Source: Lophius americanus
Lineage: Eukaryota > Chordata > Actinopteri > Lophiiformes > Lophiidae
DNA length: 64,000 nt
Direction of reading: 5' to 3'
Assembly: GCA_037951165.1 (NCBI GenBank)
Contig: JBBDHG010000134.1
Span: forward strand, 108,501 to 172,500
Every line of letters starts with the position of its first letter. Position 1 is the stretch's first letter. The translations under genes were made by a program, and so were the position numbers. Below, piece after piece: positions 11,184 through 24,287 of the stretch. The notes below the pieces were generated by a model. It saw nothing but the letters and a program-made list of their open reading frames with translations. It did not search any database and was not told where the DNA came from.

Positions 11184-12539
11184 TCCCAGATTACACTAAC
11201 GAGATTACACTGTCCAGATTATTTGATTGTTGAAACAAAAAGCAGATTAATCCTGGCCTACGTTTGGGTTCCAATTGTCAAAGGCAATGAAGCAAGAGAC
11301 AAAAATAGAGATGCTCCCTAAAATGGATCGCATGAGAATTTACAGTTAACTTGTTTTCTTATCATTTTTCCAACAGTCGGTGCTTATGTTAAACCTAATT
11401 TTATTCCTCTGTGTATTCATTGTCTTACAAAAGCCACTCTGATGCCGCTTCTTTCATCCCTCTCTTATTGAGAGTCAATGATTTAGTGCCATGAATGCAA
11501 CATGAAAATATGTTGATGTTAAAATTAAATGTCAAAATAATCTCTGTTATAAACTCACCCAGTCGTTTCTCGTAGCTGTAATGGTCCAGTCTACTCCATA
11601 GTTTGTTTGTTCTGAAAGAATAAACACTCCGGTAATAAACACATAAAATCACACAAATATAAAGAAATGTTAGATAAAAGAAAGAAGAAAAAAATCTTAC
11701 CTTTAAATTTGCACTTGGCGTTTGACAGAGTGGGTGGAACTAAATGGTGTCTTCTCTGCCTTCCTCCATGTCCTCACCCACATTTCAGACACGCCAACAC
11801 ACACTCCTCTGTTATGACCTGACTTTGGTCTGTTCTGTCCTCTCTCTCTTTTAACGGGACAATCCTCGAACATGACATCAGAATGATTCTGAGGATTTTG
11901 CTCGGTGAACCTGTGTTGTGCGTATATGTAAAAGAGAGAGCCAATACTTGGCCTCCAGATCTGAGGATTAGCCGTCATCCAATTAGCTGCCATCCAATCT
12001 CTACACAGTGTGTGTGTGCATGTGTGCACAGGTGAAGCTGCAGTGGGTGGATGAGAGGCTTATGAGCATTTTGATTCTCAGTTCAAATCAGATCAGCTGT
12101 CAAAGCAGTCGTATAACATATACTGTACATTTACATATGTGTTGGTGTTTACGAGAAAGATCAGGCTGTAACGTAGAGGATGGATATAATATAAGAGCAT
12201 ATATAGTTATGGTCTCTGTGAAGCACAGCAGGCATTGCGTTTAATGCCAACATCAGCAGGCTGATATATTTACAATGTAAGATAACAAAAATAAGAATAA
12301 GACCACGTTCACTGTTGTAGTTTAGGGTATTACCATTTTGTAATCATCAAAAACACAAAGTAAAGCTGTGTTTGATGGGAACATGAATATCAAAGATCAT
12401 CTTAAAGACCATTGTGGAAGAACCCTGTGCACCCTCAACCATATGACTTTTCAGACAGACAACAGACAGGCTGTGAGAAGGATGAATGCTGGACATCATC
12501 TAACACAGGAAAATGATTTTTTTATATAAATCTAGAAAT

Positions 12540-12920
12540 AGTACTCAGAGTGTGCAAACCTCTGCCAAGGCACAACAGTACCATAGGTTATGTACTCCAA
12601 CTCCAACAAATTCGACGAGTGTCTCTCAAATATTCTGCAGCCGCTCGTCTCCTGCACCTTCCACTTCAGCGTCTTTGTTCAGCCCACTGAACCTCCAGCT
12701 CCACCCCAAAGAAACATCAAAGTTAGCAATATAGCGACATTGTGACATCCCTACTTCAAATGGCTTACTATTTTATTTAATTTGATTTTAATAGCTGAAA
12801 AAACATGTAACGTCACCAGTCATCCCCAGGAAATACTTAAAGCTACCTTTGGATAAAATTTCACACTAATCCGTCCTGTATTTTTTCAGTAATCACGCCG
12901 ACAAACAAACAAACAAACAA
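12540..12920. repeat. Dispersed fish repeat (antisense relative to the copy at 19.1 kb)
   Basis: Shares the motif caaacctctgccaagg and an (aaac)n tail near 12900-12920 with the reverse complement of the copy at 19087-19580. The remaining intergenic DNA 9991-14361 has AT-rich stretches and small open frames, none with convincing coding character. Confidence 0.5.
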
Positions 12921-14361
12921 AAAAATGCGTATGTGTGACAACATAGCCTCCATGGTGGATGTAAAGATCAGAGAAAATTACTTGGTTAGGGTTGGGTATC
13001 CAGGTCAGTGAGTCCTTTATGTCCATAATTGTCCTTAAAAATCACAGAGATCCTTACAATCCACGACTTATCAAATGAGGATGTCTTAAGAGAGAAGGCG
13101 TCCTTTAGTTATTTATTTCATAAAGCTAATTTTGTTAGACCTCAGACACATTATGATCGGATGTTCAACGGCCCTAACCGAAATCAGATGGAGGTGGTGA
13201 CCCAACTTAAAGAAATTGCCAAATGAACCCATTTGCAAAGAGTCACAGCCAGTAAACATCATGCAACTTTCTAAGGAACTGGCGTAGGGCTCCTTATGCA
13301 GATCTAACTGTGAGGAAGCTGCGCTCTATCTTTCATCAAGCCTCTGACTTGGAGATTCAGGAGGATCGGTGGAGGACACAAATCTTTTTCATAGAAGTTG
13401 GGCAGCCTCGGTTCAAAGACAGCATCAGCTGCTCCACCACTTGAATTTTATGTTTAAAATTTTGCGGAAGGATCTCACATTATTCGTGAGTTTTTATCTT
13501 GTTTCCCTTTGTTATAGTTTGTATAATAACTGAGGGAACGGCAGCTGCAGATGCAGAGAATTTCTTTTTCTAGCTGCATACACTATCAAAAACATTGTCA
13601 AGAAGATTATATTCAATTTATTGAAAGTGATGCCACTAAATATGACACAGTGCACCATCACATGGAGTACAAAATCCAAACTGCAACAGGTGAAGCGGTT
13701 AATGGTCTCACACCTATCTCCAGACTAAAGTGTGAGGTCCACAACCTCCGAAAGGTGAATATGTTGAAATAAGATGAAGAAAAAATAACACTAAACTAGC
13801 AGGAATGCAGCACAGGACATCACAGACTGAGTTCATATCCAGTTCACTACAGGAGCTGTAGTAAACCTCTACTGCATCTGCTGCACTTCACAACCAAATG
13901 TTCAGACCATTATTGTTCACCCTCAGCCACCTTGCTTTGTTATATATGGCTTTTGTTGGCTTTCATCGACCTCTGTTAGACACAGTGTTGGACATGACAT
14001 CACAACCATTATCACATGGCAATGCCTGTGACAACATATCTCTACTGTAACAATCGCCATTTATTTCCCTCAACAAAGCTGTTTAGAGCCCAAACCGACC
14101 TGTACAGGTGTAAAGAGCTGTAATGTGTAGTTTCTTGAGTTTTTTACATGTGCTCCTAAAAACGGGTGTCTGGTCCTTTAAAGTGGTGAATGTAGCAGTC
14201 ACCCAAAGTTGACAGCATGAAATGGTGGGAAAGAGCCAGCTGTGTTGATCCCTCTCTACTCAACGGGTCACCTACAGTCAGCAACAGTCAGTCAGTCTGA
14301 ATGGAAGCTGCCAACGAAAAAAAGACGAGGAGACTTACCTTCTGTTGGTGTTAACTGAAAA

Positions 14362-17300
14362 ATGGCAGGTAAGCTGTAAATTGTATTAGACACTGAGCAA
14401 GTTATTCTTCTCCTCTTAATGTTTTTGTTTTGTTCAGACCAGGTGTTAGTAGCTGTTGGTCTGTCTGTGGGTCTCCTGGTGCTGCTGCTGCTGGGTCTGA
14501 TGGGCTACTATCTGTGGAGGAGGAAGGGTCAGAGTCAGTACCAGGAGCACCTCGATTCAGTGCCTTCACTACCGGCATGCTCTGCTCCCGTGATCCTGGT
14601 CTCTCAGGGCTCCTGGGCCAGGTTAGTACCACAAACACCTGAATGCTCATACATTCATATATAGTGCTTATCTCTCAATGCTTACTCTTCCTGTCTTTCA
14701 AAGATTTAACGACTCTGCAGAGCTTCATTTTGTCATTCGCATGATTCAGCAGGGAAAGATTTTAAGTAGATTTGAATCAATTGTCAGATCCAGCAGTATT
14801 TTTCTCATCCTTTAAAGGCACAAGAAAACTAGAATATTAGAGAATTCTATCATTATTTTCTCTAACTAACTAACTGAGACACTCTAAATTTACAATTAAA
14901 TTAAAAATCATAAGGTTAAATTATGTTTTTAAACAGTACAAAGAATCTGACTTCTAAAATTATTTAACGATGAAATTTTGTATTTCATGGAATATAGTCC
15001 ATGCATTATTACTTAAACTATTACTATTACTATTATATCATTATATATTTTAGATTTTGATTTGTGAATTAAGTCCTCCAATGCATTAACTTTCCCCAAA
15101 AAATCCTACTTTTGGAAAAGGACTTTTTCAATCGTCTTGGTTAATGCCTCCTCATTTGTGGCCGCTTTGAGCTGTGGTGTCCCACATGGCCCCATCCTTG
15201 GCCCCTTACTCTTTTGCATATAAATGATGCCACTGAGTCATATTATAAACAGGTTCGGTCGGATTTTTTCAATAAGAACTAGTAACTCAATATGTGTTCA
15301 ACCAGGTTACTGAGCAGGGCATTATTGCCAGTTCAACTACAGTACTTGAGTAAATGAACTGCTGTCTGAAGAAAATTATAGGGTCATTGAGAGTTTAACA
15401 GATGGGCACAGGCACCTTATAATCTATTTGAAGACATTTGAAGACTACTCTCAACTCAACTCAACTCAACTCAACTTTATTTATAAGCGCATTTAAAAAA
15501 CAACAGAGTTGTCCAAAGTGCTGTACAGTCAATAAAAACATAGGCACATGATCAAAACACAATGTTTACATCAAAGGAAAGCAGTCAGACCAGAAAGAAT
15601 GAGATGTCCAACAACTCATCGTGGATTAAAAGCCAAGAAATGAAAATGAGTTTTAAGGTGAGATTTAAAAACAGACAGAGTTGGGGGCTGCCTTGACATG
15701 AGGGGGAAACTCTTTCCACAGTTTAGGGGCTGCAACAGAGAAAGCTCGGTCGCCCCATTTTCAGTTTTGAGCGTCAGTAAATACTGTAGCTGCAGAGGGT
15801 ACAATCAAATAACATCTTTCTCTTTTTGTGAAAGGTCAAGAGAGATCCCTTTCACTGTGCCTCCTCGCTTCACTGCACAAAACCAAAGAGACCGGAAAAA
15901 TGAGGAGGCGAAAGAAGAAAAGGAGATGAAGATGGAGGCCCAGAGGGACATACTAGCCCATCGTGGGTCGCTCTCAGTTAGCAGTACGTCATTACCGCCA
16001 TCGTTAGACAGCGTGTCAAGATGATTCATGACCCTTTGACATCTTAAAGTGAAATCTAAATTCAAGGATAAAGCCAGTAGACAGTAATGGATCTATGGAG
16101 AGAAGACCAATTGTTGTTAAAGATGTTTCAGGGTCTGTAGACATGAGATGTTTCTCCTACAGGCTCATCAGGAACTACTCCTGTATTCCATTATTTAGTT
16201 AAACACGTGACTACTTAAAAAAATCAACATTTAAAAAAGGAATGACCGCTTTAAAAAGTAGTAGGCTGAATTAATAAAAGCAACTCCAAATGGAATTATA
16301 TGATAAATGAAACATATGTAATGGAAAAACTGAGAATGAAAAATAAGATAAGTTCAGTGTAAGTTCTGTGAAGTAAGTACGTTCTGTGAAGAAAGATGGC
16401 AAAGGGGTGAGAGACATAGGAAAGAAAACTTCTAATGACCCTCATGGTGAATATAACAACAAAGATGATACTGTGAAATTAATTATATTGATATATATTA
16501 TATATTAATGTGTGTGATTGTTTTTAAAACTGTGTATTAATTAATCCTGTTCGCCGACTTCAAATAATTAGATTTGAACTGATGTTTTTGTAATTGCATA
16601 TTTAAATTACTTTACTCAGAATTTTGTTGATTGCTTTGATTTTAAGCATTTCTTTTTAGATATTTGTAATATCGTTAAAAATGTTCATCTCTCGCCTTAA
16701 GAAAAACTTGGAACAACAAATGGCGTAAAATACACCTTGTTTCCCTCAGGATGGTACCCAGTGGGGACGGTTCTAGCTGGACTTTATTCTGGTCCTCCTC
16801 TGAACGAGGTGATGGCTCCACCCCCGGGCATGGCCACCCGTCTCTGCTTCTCTGTAGAGTACAGACACAGCAGGGAGCAGCTCATGGTCTCTTTGCTTCG
16901 CCTCAGCAACCTCCCTCCCCGCTTCCATGGCAACATCACGCTGGTGGAGCTCCGGCTTCTCCCTGATGACCGCCGGCCGCGTCAGGCCAAGGCACGGGGC
17001 ACAGGGCCCGACCCAGAGTTCAACGACTGCTTCGTTTTCCAGGCGAGGACACGGAAGTTTAGAAAAGTTTTAAAGCAGACGAGAAACACAAGCCGGGGAA
17101 AGAGTTTCCATGATGTTTCATTTAAAAACCAATATCCTCATGATAGTTTTACTCTTCTAATATGACTCATTGATGAGGGAAGCCCACTCCTAGAATTTGG
17201 AATCATATTGGTAACTTTATTAATCTGCTCGTTTTGCAAGATAAAAATGATATTGAAGTAAAAATAACTGTTATTACACCAGCTTTTTGTGGTGATTAGT

Positions 17301-19035
17301 TTGTCGATGGGATTCTAACAGCAACATTAATGCCCCCTTGGAGTCTATACATTGGTGGTGGTGGTGGCTGATTAGTCTGCCGAGACTGATCAGGCAGAAG
17401 ATATTGATGAAATAATGATGAGTTGAAACTGAGAGTTAGTTGCAGATTCATTTTCTAGTCAAACAAGTTACATGACAATAACTGTACATCGTATTTGATA
17501 AACTTTTCATTTGTTTTGTGTATTCATTTTCTTAAATTTTATAGTAACTACAGCTGTCAGATATTTGAATCAAGAAGGTGTCACGAAGAGCACCTCAGCT
17601 AACAGCTTCTATCATTTGTCTCGTCCATCTTAAACACTTTGTGTTCTTTTTCCTCCACAGGTTTCAGGGGTGTGTGTCATTCGGAGCACCCTGAGCGTAT
17701 GTGTGCTGAGCGTGGAGCAAGACAGCAGACGCCATGCAGTGGGCCGGGTGCTGTTTCCTCTAGAGGGGGAGCTCGGACAGGCCGGCAGGGTTCTCTGGAG
17801 GGACCTGGAGACAGAGGATGACACACAGGTACTCAAAGCAACATGCGGGATGATGATCACAAATATTCATAAACAGTCTGTCACCTCTGACCCCTCAGTG
17901 TTCAGAGCTGGGAGACATGCAGATCTCCCTCTGCTACAGTCCATCTCTGCAGCGCCTCTCTGTGGTGGTTCAGGGGGCTAGAGGCCTACAGCTAGTCACA
18001 GACGCAGGTATGCAAATCTCCATACGTCTGAACTACGTCAGTGGAGTCTCAACTGGCACTTTTAATGCAGCATCTGTGTCTTTCTCAGGTGTGTGCGTCC
18101 AGGTGAGCTTACAGATACACACCCAAGTAGTGAAGATAAAGCGTAGCTGTGTGGTCAAAGGGGAAAGCGACCCCTGTTTCAGCCACAGGATGACCTTTAA
18201 ATTGTGCTCACAGCACCTGGATGAAGCCTGCTTGATATTTGAGCTGCAGCAGCCCAGCGATGTCCTCTCAGGTGAAAGAGTCAACTTATTGTCGACAGTA
18301 CTTTCATGCTTATGAGTGGGAATGACCAATTTTTATTATTGGATTGTTGGAATATTACATCTCTCCTTAGAGAAGTAATACTGTATTAATGATTTTTTTT
18401 TTGTTGCATTCACTGTGGACTTCAAATTGAGGATTTCCTGCTCATGATGGCCAAATATGTAAATTTGATTTACATCAAATCCAGTTGTCTAGATAGTTCT
18501 AATAGATACCAACCTTGTAGCTATGTCTATGTTTTCCCCTCAAGATCCATACATTATTCCCTGAGAAATTAAAGAAAATGTTGCTCTATTTCTGCTTAGA
18601 TCTGGAGCAAAACAACTAAACAAAAAAGGGTGAATCCGCACTTAAACAATTAAAATGTTCTCATCGACACGGCACAAACATTGTAGAGTCATACAATATG
18701 ATACAACGTTATTGTCTGTTACACTGAAATTTATTTCACATCTTTGAACGGTATAGTTAAAGAGATTAAATACACAACATAGACATTCAAACCACACCGG
18801 GGAGGAAAGACCGTGGGCTTTTCTTTCTGACATGTGATAAATAATGAAATTCTTGTAAAAACAAACATTGAGATTTATGGTGTTTTTTCTCCCAGAGTCT
18901 CCGGCCCTGCTGGGAGTACTGGTTTTGGGTCCCTTCATGTACGCCAGAGGCCTGCAGCTGCAGCACTGGATGGACATGGTCAACTCTTCACAGGTGCCGG
19001 TCAAGCTGTGGCATGGACTGCGGAGAGTGACCTAA
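14362..19035 (+). CDS. syt15: Synaptotagmin-15, eight exons, 410 aa
   Basis: Exons: 14362-14368, 14438-14621, 15835-15983, 16750-17042, 17661-17828, 17899-18007, 18089-18271, 18896-19035. Phases close to 410 aa, near the usual length of about 420. A short N-terminus precedes a Leu-rich membrane segment (about 4-26, ending YYLWRRK). A linker carries the family motif PFTVPPRF (exon 3). C2A follows (LCFSVEY, LRLLPDDRRP, NDCFVFQ, GRVLFPL), then C2B (QISLCYSP, RLSVVVQGARGLQL, VLGPFMYARG, HWMDMV). The calcium-binding aspartate clusters of classical synaptotagmins are not visible, as expected for SYT15, which is thought to be calcium-independent and membrane-associated. Exon 4 ends CAG|GC, an apparent GC-AG intron. 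The exon 3 donor is inferred (A|GTACGT at 15983) with a second phase-compatible donor nearby. Confidence 0.88.
15160..15245 (+). mobile_element. LINE reverse-transcriptase fragment in syt15 intron 2
   Basis: The plus strand reads CGVPHGPILGPLLF, matching the conserved GVPQGSxLGPLLF box of non-LTR retrotransposon reverse transcriptases. A stop follows at once. It is a short 5'- and 3'-truncated relic. Confidence 0.7.
15441..15800. repeat. Dispersed fish repeat in syt15 intron 2
   Basis: Starts with (ctcaa)n and tttatttataagcgcattt, followed by a sequence with the family phrase ccaaagtgctgtacag. This is the composition of a common fish interspersed repeat. It ends a few tens of bases before the exon 3 acceptor at 15834. 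Confidence 0.6.
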
Positions 19036-19079
19036 CACCCAATCCAGACAGAGAGGACTTAAATACACATAAAGTCCTA

Positions 19080-19085
19080 AATAAA
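19080..19085 (+). terminator. Polyadenylation signal of syt15 (AATAAA)
   Basis: AATAAA lies 45 bases after the syt15 stop codon, immediately before a dispersed repeat. It is a plausible but very early signal. Confidence 0.45.
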
Positions 19086-19086
19086 C

Positions 19087-19580
19087 AGAATCAGCTTTAC
19101 CTCCACCAAGGATGTTATGTTTTCACTCCTGTGCATCTGTCTGCTTCTTCTGTCTATCTGTTTGTATGTTTGTTGGTTTGTTTGCGAACAGGATTTTGGA
19201 AAAACTACAGAAAGGAAATTTTGGTGAGGAACTGGTTGGATTTTCGATGCTGCGAAGTCGCGGCATTTGCAAATGAAATATAATAATAAGACGTTTGGAG
19301 CGGTGACATCACAATTTATTATTGCTTCGTTTCTTTGATTCCTTTGAATGTACTTTGGGGCTGAAGCTGGGGGCTCAATGGGCTGAACAGAGACGCTGGA
19401 GTGGAATGTGCGGGAGATGACTGGCTGAAAAGTATTTGAGAGATAGCAAGAGAGTTTGATGAAGTTGACGGTGGATTAAAAGGCTGGTAATAACTCAGAT
19501 GTTAATGGAGAAATCTGAATGAATTTTACATAACATAGGGTACTGTTGTGCCTTGGCAGAAGTTTGCACTCTCTGGCGAA
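19087..19580 (+). repeat. Dispersed fish repeat, sense copy
   Basis: Contains a (tgtttg)n-like run followed by gcgaacaggattttggaaaaac and ends near ccttggcagaagtttgcac. This arrangement recurs in reverse at 12.5-12.9 kb and in part near 34.35 kb. From 19581 to 20281 I see only AT-rich sequence. Confidence 0.55.
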
Positions 19581-20281
19581 TTTCCAGGTCGTTAAGTATG
19601 CATAAAAACAAATGTATCTGACTCTGTATTTTACATTGTTCTTAAGGTACTGACTAATTAATGACATAAGAAAACAACATGAATAGTCTGTATAAAAGTT
19701 TTGTTGTAAGCAATGCAAATACTGGAAATAAATATTGATTGGATAAGTTGGGCTGATGATTATGTACAGTTTATACAATTTTCACAATTTAATTGCATAT
19801 TGACAATGAAAGTGGCAGCATAGGATATATATGTATTAAAAATTGAGAAATTGGAATGTCAAAATAGTGTTACGGGCTTATTGACATTACATGATCAATT
19901 TTGGTGGTAATCAGACTGATGGTCTTGATAGTAATAACCACTACAAACCAGGAACATCCACTGAGACCTTCAGTTCTGGAGATTTGTTCGAGTCGACAAG
20001 CCGTCAAATTCTAGCCAGCTTTACCCGCCTCCAACTAATCAACTTTGAGGACAACAATTTCACCTGCCGCCTAATATATCCCAGCCTTTGTAAGTTGCAT
20101 TGTAAAAAAATAATCAATCAGTCTTAAAGTGGTTATAAATGATAGCTAATTGGTATATGTTTGTTGTCTAATGTGCATTAACTGTATTGTGGATGTGTGT
20201 ATATTCTGTCTATTTTATAAATTATATCTTGCTATACCTATCTACCTATATATCGCTCCATCCATCAGTTTGTCAGTTTCA

Positions 20282-20518
20282 ATCCATCCATCCATCCATC
20301 CATCCATCCATCCATCCATCCATCCATCCATCCATCCATCCATCCATCCATCCATCATCAATACATAAATCCATCCATCCATCCATCCATCCATCCATCC
20401 ATCCATCCATCCATCCATCCATCCATCCATCCATCCATCCATCCATCCATCCATCCATCCATCCATCCATCCATCCATCCATCATCAATACATAAATCCA
20501 TCCATCCATCCATGCATA
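20282..20518. repeat. (ATCC)n tetranucleotide array
   Basis: About 230 bases of catc/atcc units, interrupted twice by the same 17-base string (atcatcaatacataaat) at 20354 and 20481. It ends about 250 bases before the nat9 start codon. Frames through it give Ile-His-Pro-Ser or Met-Asp-Gly-Trp repeats and are not genes. Confidence 0.95.
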
Positions 20519-20770
20519 CAGATAGTAAATGTTGAAGAAAGTGAAATAATGGGCCAGAATCTAATCTAAAAAAGCCTCCTGCAGTTCCCTCAGCAGTTCT
20601 TCGTGTCGTCCAGCAGAGGGCAGCCTACGCCTCTCCGGCAGTTTACGCGGCAGCAGTTTGCACCACCGAGAGGCAACCAGGAAGTTTGTGAGGAGGAGCT
20701 GACACCATGGACAAAAGACAGTGTTAATATAATTATCAGAAATATTTGTGTTTATGTCTAGTTTAGAACC

Positions 20771-23672
20771 ATGAAGATAAATGAGAGCACCTTACTGGAG
20801 GGACACAAAGCCGTGCTGGTTCCTTACAATGCAGACCACGTGGCCAGGTAATATTAGCTGGTAGAGACAGCAAAATGTATTATGTTGTTTGTCACATGGT
20901 AGGTGCCGTTGTTATTATGTCATTAAAGTGTAATGACGTTCAAAATCCAACCCCAACTCTTAGTTTGATTTTCCCTACAGCAAACACTGGTCAAAGGTCA
21001 AAGTTATTTTTTCTTTTCCATATTACTGGTTGGATGGTGACTAAAGGCTATGCATCTGGGTTAAACTGGTTCTACAATTAATGTATACCAAAAAGGTTCT
21101 AAATTACACCTCTAATTTTTTTGGCCTAATTTGAGTTTGACCTTTGTGAGCCTGAAAACCCTTTTCATTTAGAAAAATCCCCACAATGCCTTCATCCAAC
21201 TCATTCCATTACGACTTTCTTTTTAATCCATCCCAGTACTATAAAAAGGCAAACAGGTTAGGGATGAAATGAGATCCCTAAAGTACCACAACAGACACAT
21301 TACACAGATTGTGCCATTGGCATCCTGATGGTGAGCCAGTCCACCAGACACGTTGCCAACATCTCACAAATTTGATTTGATTGACTTTTACCTACTCCAC
21401 CTCAGAAATTGTTTCTGAATGGCCAGCATAAAAACATTGGCACCCATAATAGGTCTCTACATGCTAAAATAACAAGAAATTGTCTCTGTCATAATTGAGC
21501 CTCATGACTTTTTCAAAGTGCTCGGAAATTTGTTATTATACACATTGGTTTTAAGTCCCCTGTGTAAAATAACACAATTCTAGAGTTCTTGTAAAGATGC
21601 ATTAATTAATGTTTGCCCAAAAGTCTACTCAACCTTTATCAACTTGTCATAATTACTTGGTCACAAATCAGAAAAAGAAGTTTTGTGATCAGAAGATTTT
21701 TAAACCTCTTCGATTTTTTGATGTCACATCTCATAGATGACAGTTGTTGTGATTATAGTGATATATACATAAATAAATATTTTCTTTCATCTCTCTGTAA
21801 TTGGTTAATCAGATTCTGTGAATCAGAAACCATCTTCAGTGCCTCACCTGGTTTTCATTCACGTGTTTCAGGTATCACGAGTGGATGCAGTCTCCTGAGT
21901 TGCTGAAACTGACCGCTTCAGAGCCGCTGACCCTAGAACAGGAGTACAACTTGCAGAAGAGCTGGAGGGAGGATGACGATAGTAAGGAGGAAGAGCTGTA
22001 AATTGCCCTTGTCAGCTTTCCAGTTCTATAGTCCCTCACCCCATCATCCCCCATCAAATTTTTTTACCCACAGCTTTTGTTGATACCCTTTTAATCATTG
22101 GGTATGATATGAAAGTAATAGATTTCACCATCCTGAGGTTAAAATACTTCTAACCACCTCCTTTATTTTAAAATTTCTGTTTCCAGAATGCACGTTCATC
22201 ATCTTGGATAAGCAGCGGTGGGCTGACCCCAGTATTGAAGAGGAGAAGTGCATGGTGGGAGATGTTAATATCTTCTTGACCGACCCCACAGATCCATCCG
22301 TAGCTGAGTTGGAGATCATGATAGCAGGTGATCCTAAGAACTTTTCAAAGAGGTGTATTAAACATTTACAATCAACCTGGTTTTTACATTCCCACACATA
22401 GACCTTGATTTCCTGCAACTCTTGTATTTTTAATTGATTGACATTTACAAAGTTTGTTTTTAACAGAGCCAAGTTACAGAGGCAAGGGCATGGGGAAAGA
22501 AGTGATACGCATGATGATGTGCTACGGTGAGAAGCTTGTAGAATGTTTCGAACTTCTGAAGGCTTTTTCTGGCGATTAAAGATGCGAGCGTCTTCATATT
22601 AAAGTGTCATTCCAGGGTGTAAATAACAAATAACGTTTAATATTTTTGCAAATTCTACACTCCAAGCACTGAAGTGGAGTCTTTAACTAATTTAAGATTT
22701 ATATCCATGTTTTGTTTCCATGGTTACATTTTGGTCTTTAGCTCACTCTGGTGGTTGGTTTCAGTTCCGGAACAACTGTCAAAAATTACATATTTTTTCA
22801 ACCAAAACTCTCTCTTTATGCACATAAATATCCTCATGATTTGGGTATGAATTGACTCAGATGAGGGTTTGTGGGACATAATCAAAAATAACCTTTATCT
22901 ACTGGACCATCTACCTATCATATGATCTATCAAGCATATCCTATCTATACTATCTTCTAACTTTATCGTTGTAATCTATTTCTCTATATCTTATTTGCAG
23001 TATTTTATATAAACTTCTAATATTGATATTCAAACTTTTCTCAGGTACGCTTAAAGCAAATGTGATAATCTTATCGAAACTATAAGCGTCTTTACAGATG
23101 AACTGTACGGGGCGCTGAAGATTAATCGTAGTAACACACAACGTGATAAACCAGCGCCCGTCAAGATTCAAATTGTGGAAACTGGAAATGTGACATTTGG
23201 TGATTTATAAAGAAGATTCTAACTACTATGCAAAATAATTGTGGTTTGCCCAAATAATCATGATTATGCATAATTGTGTCAGTTGTAGTTACACATTGTG
23301 AATGGAGGTGATTAGTGTGTTTTCTTCCACCAGCGGTCACCAAACTCGGCATCAAAAAGTTTCAAGCAAAAATTGGACTGGACAACCATGTTAGCATCAC
23401 CATGTTCAAGAAAATCCACTTCCAGGAGGTAATAAGATCATGTGATCCGACTGGGATGCAGGAAAGCCCCCAGCGTATGAAAGTTTTTCAAGCGACTCTA
23501 ATCGTCATCCCAATATCTGCTGCAGGTGTCGGTGTGTCAGGTGTTCAAGGAGGTGACTCTGGAGATGACAGTGGATGAGTCAGTTCGGAAGAAGCTACAG
23601 GACGACATGGTGGACATGAAGGAGAGAGACTACACACAGACCTGCAACAACAGACAGAAGATGGATTCATAG
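20771..23672 (+). CDS. nat9: N-acetyltransferase 9 (GNAT family), six exons, 209 aa
   Basis: Exons: 20771-20847, 21872-21981, 22187-22327, 22467-22526, 23334-23428, 23526-23672. All junctions are GT-AG and phases close to 209 aa, close to the family length of about 207. Translation begins MKINESTLLEGHKAVLVPY and contains YHEWMQSPELLKLTASEPL, typical of NAT9. Exon 4 holds the acetyl-CoA pyrophosphate loop RGKGMG of GNAT motif A. Exon 5 carries GLDNHVSITMFKKIHF (motif B). NAT9 acts in the cytosol and is reported to acetylate alpha/beta-tubulin N-termini or stabilise microtubules. The first intron is about 1 kb and holds no recognised element. The protein appears intact. Confidence 0.94.
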
Positions 23673-23834
23673 TTAAGGCTCATTCTGCATCATTAGATGA
23701 GAGAAGCTGTAAATGGTTTTATTGTCTCTCTGGGAAAGAACTGATAAGATCTGATCTGAAAGAAAAATACTGGTTCTGACCAGTGACTGAGTGACCTCAT
23801 GGGTTGTAACATGTTACAGTGCTGCTGCGTTAAA

Positions 23835-23840
23835 AATAAA
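23835..23840 (+). terminator. Polyadenylation signal of nat9 (AATAAA)
   Basis: AATAAA lies about 160 bases after the nat9 stop codon, giving a short 3' UTR. Confidence 0.7.
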
Positions 23841-24204
23841 GAAAACACATTTGTGTTTCATGTGAAATACACCGTTAGGCTGTTAGTGCACCGAATGTTT
23901 TCTACTTTTATGGTTTTATTGTGACAGAAGTCTGAAATGTCTCTCCAAATTACTCCAAAAATGTCCAGTACTGATCGGCCCTCAGTGTGAACTCTATCGT
24001 TAATTTTTCCCACCCTGTGACTGAGTTTAATACCCCTGCACTAGACACCTGTGCAGACAGGGATCATCCCAAAACCTGCAGTTCTATACATCCTGTGATC
24101 TAGTCTATTGCCATTGCAGTTAGATCCTCAGATCCTTATACTTGAGAATCCTTATACTTTTTCCTGCTTCAACAGGAAAGAGTTCAGCGTTTCCCCTACC
24201 ATTA

Positions 24205-24287
24205 TTTATATATATGCATATATATACAGTATATATATATATATATGCTGTATATATATATGTATGTTTATATATATATATATATAC
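24205..24287. repeat. (TA)n-rich microsatellite
   Basis: Long alternating TA runs with short interruptions (gctg, gcat). They could form hairpins on either strand. Confidence 0.9.

Noticed and set aside
11009..11321. Open frames encoding Thr-His repeats
   Set aside because: They are translations of the (CA)n microsatellite.
11703..12029. 108-codon minus-strand frame upstream of gprin2
   Set aside because: No recognisable domain. It could be a 5' untranslated exon of gprin2, but nothing in the sequence shows it.
20242..20509. Met-Asp-Gly-Trp and Ile-His-Pro-Ser repeat proteins; possible CRISPR-like array
   Set aside because: The sequence is a simple (ATCC)n array with no spacers.
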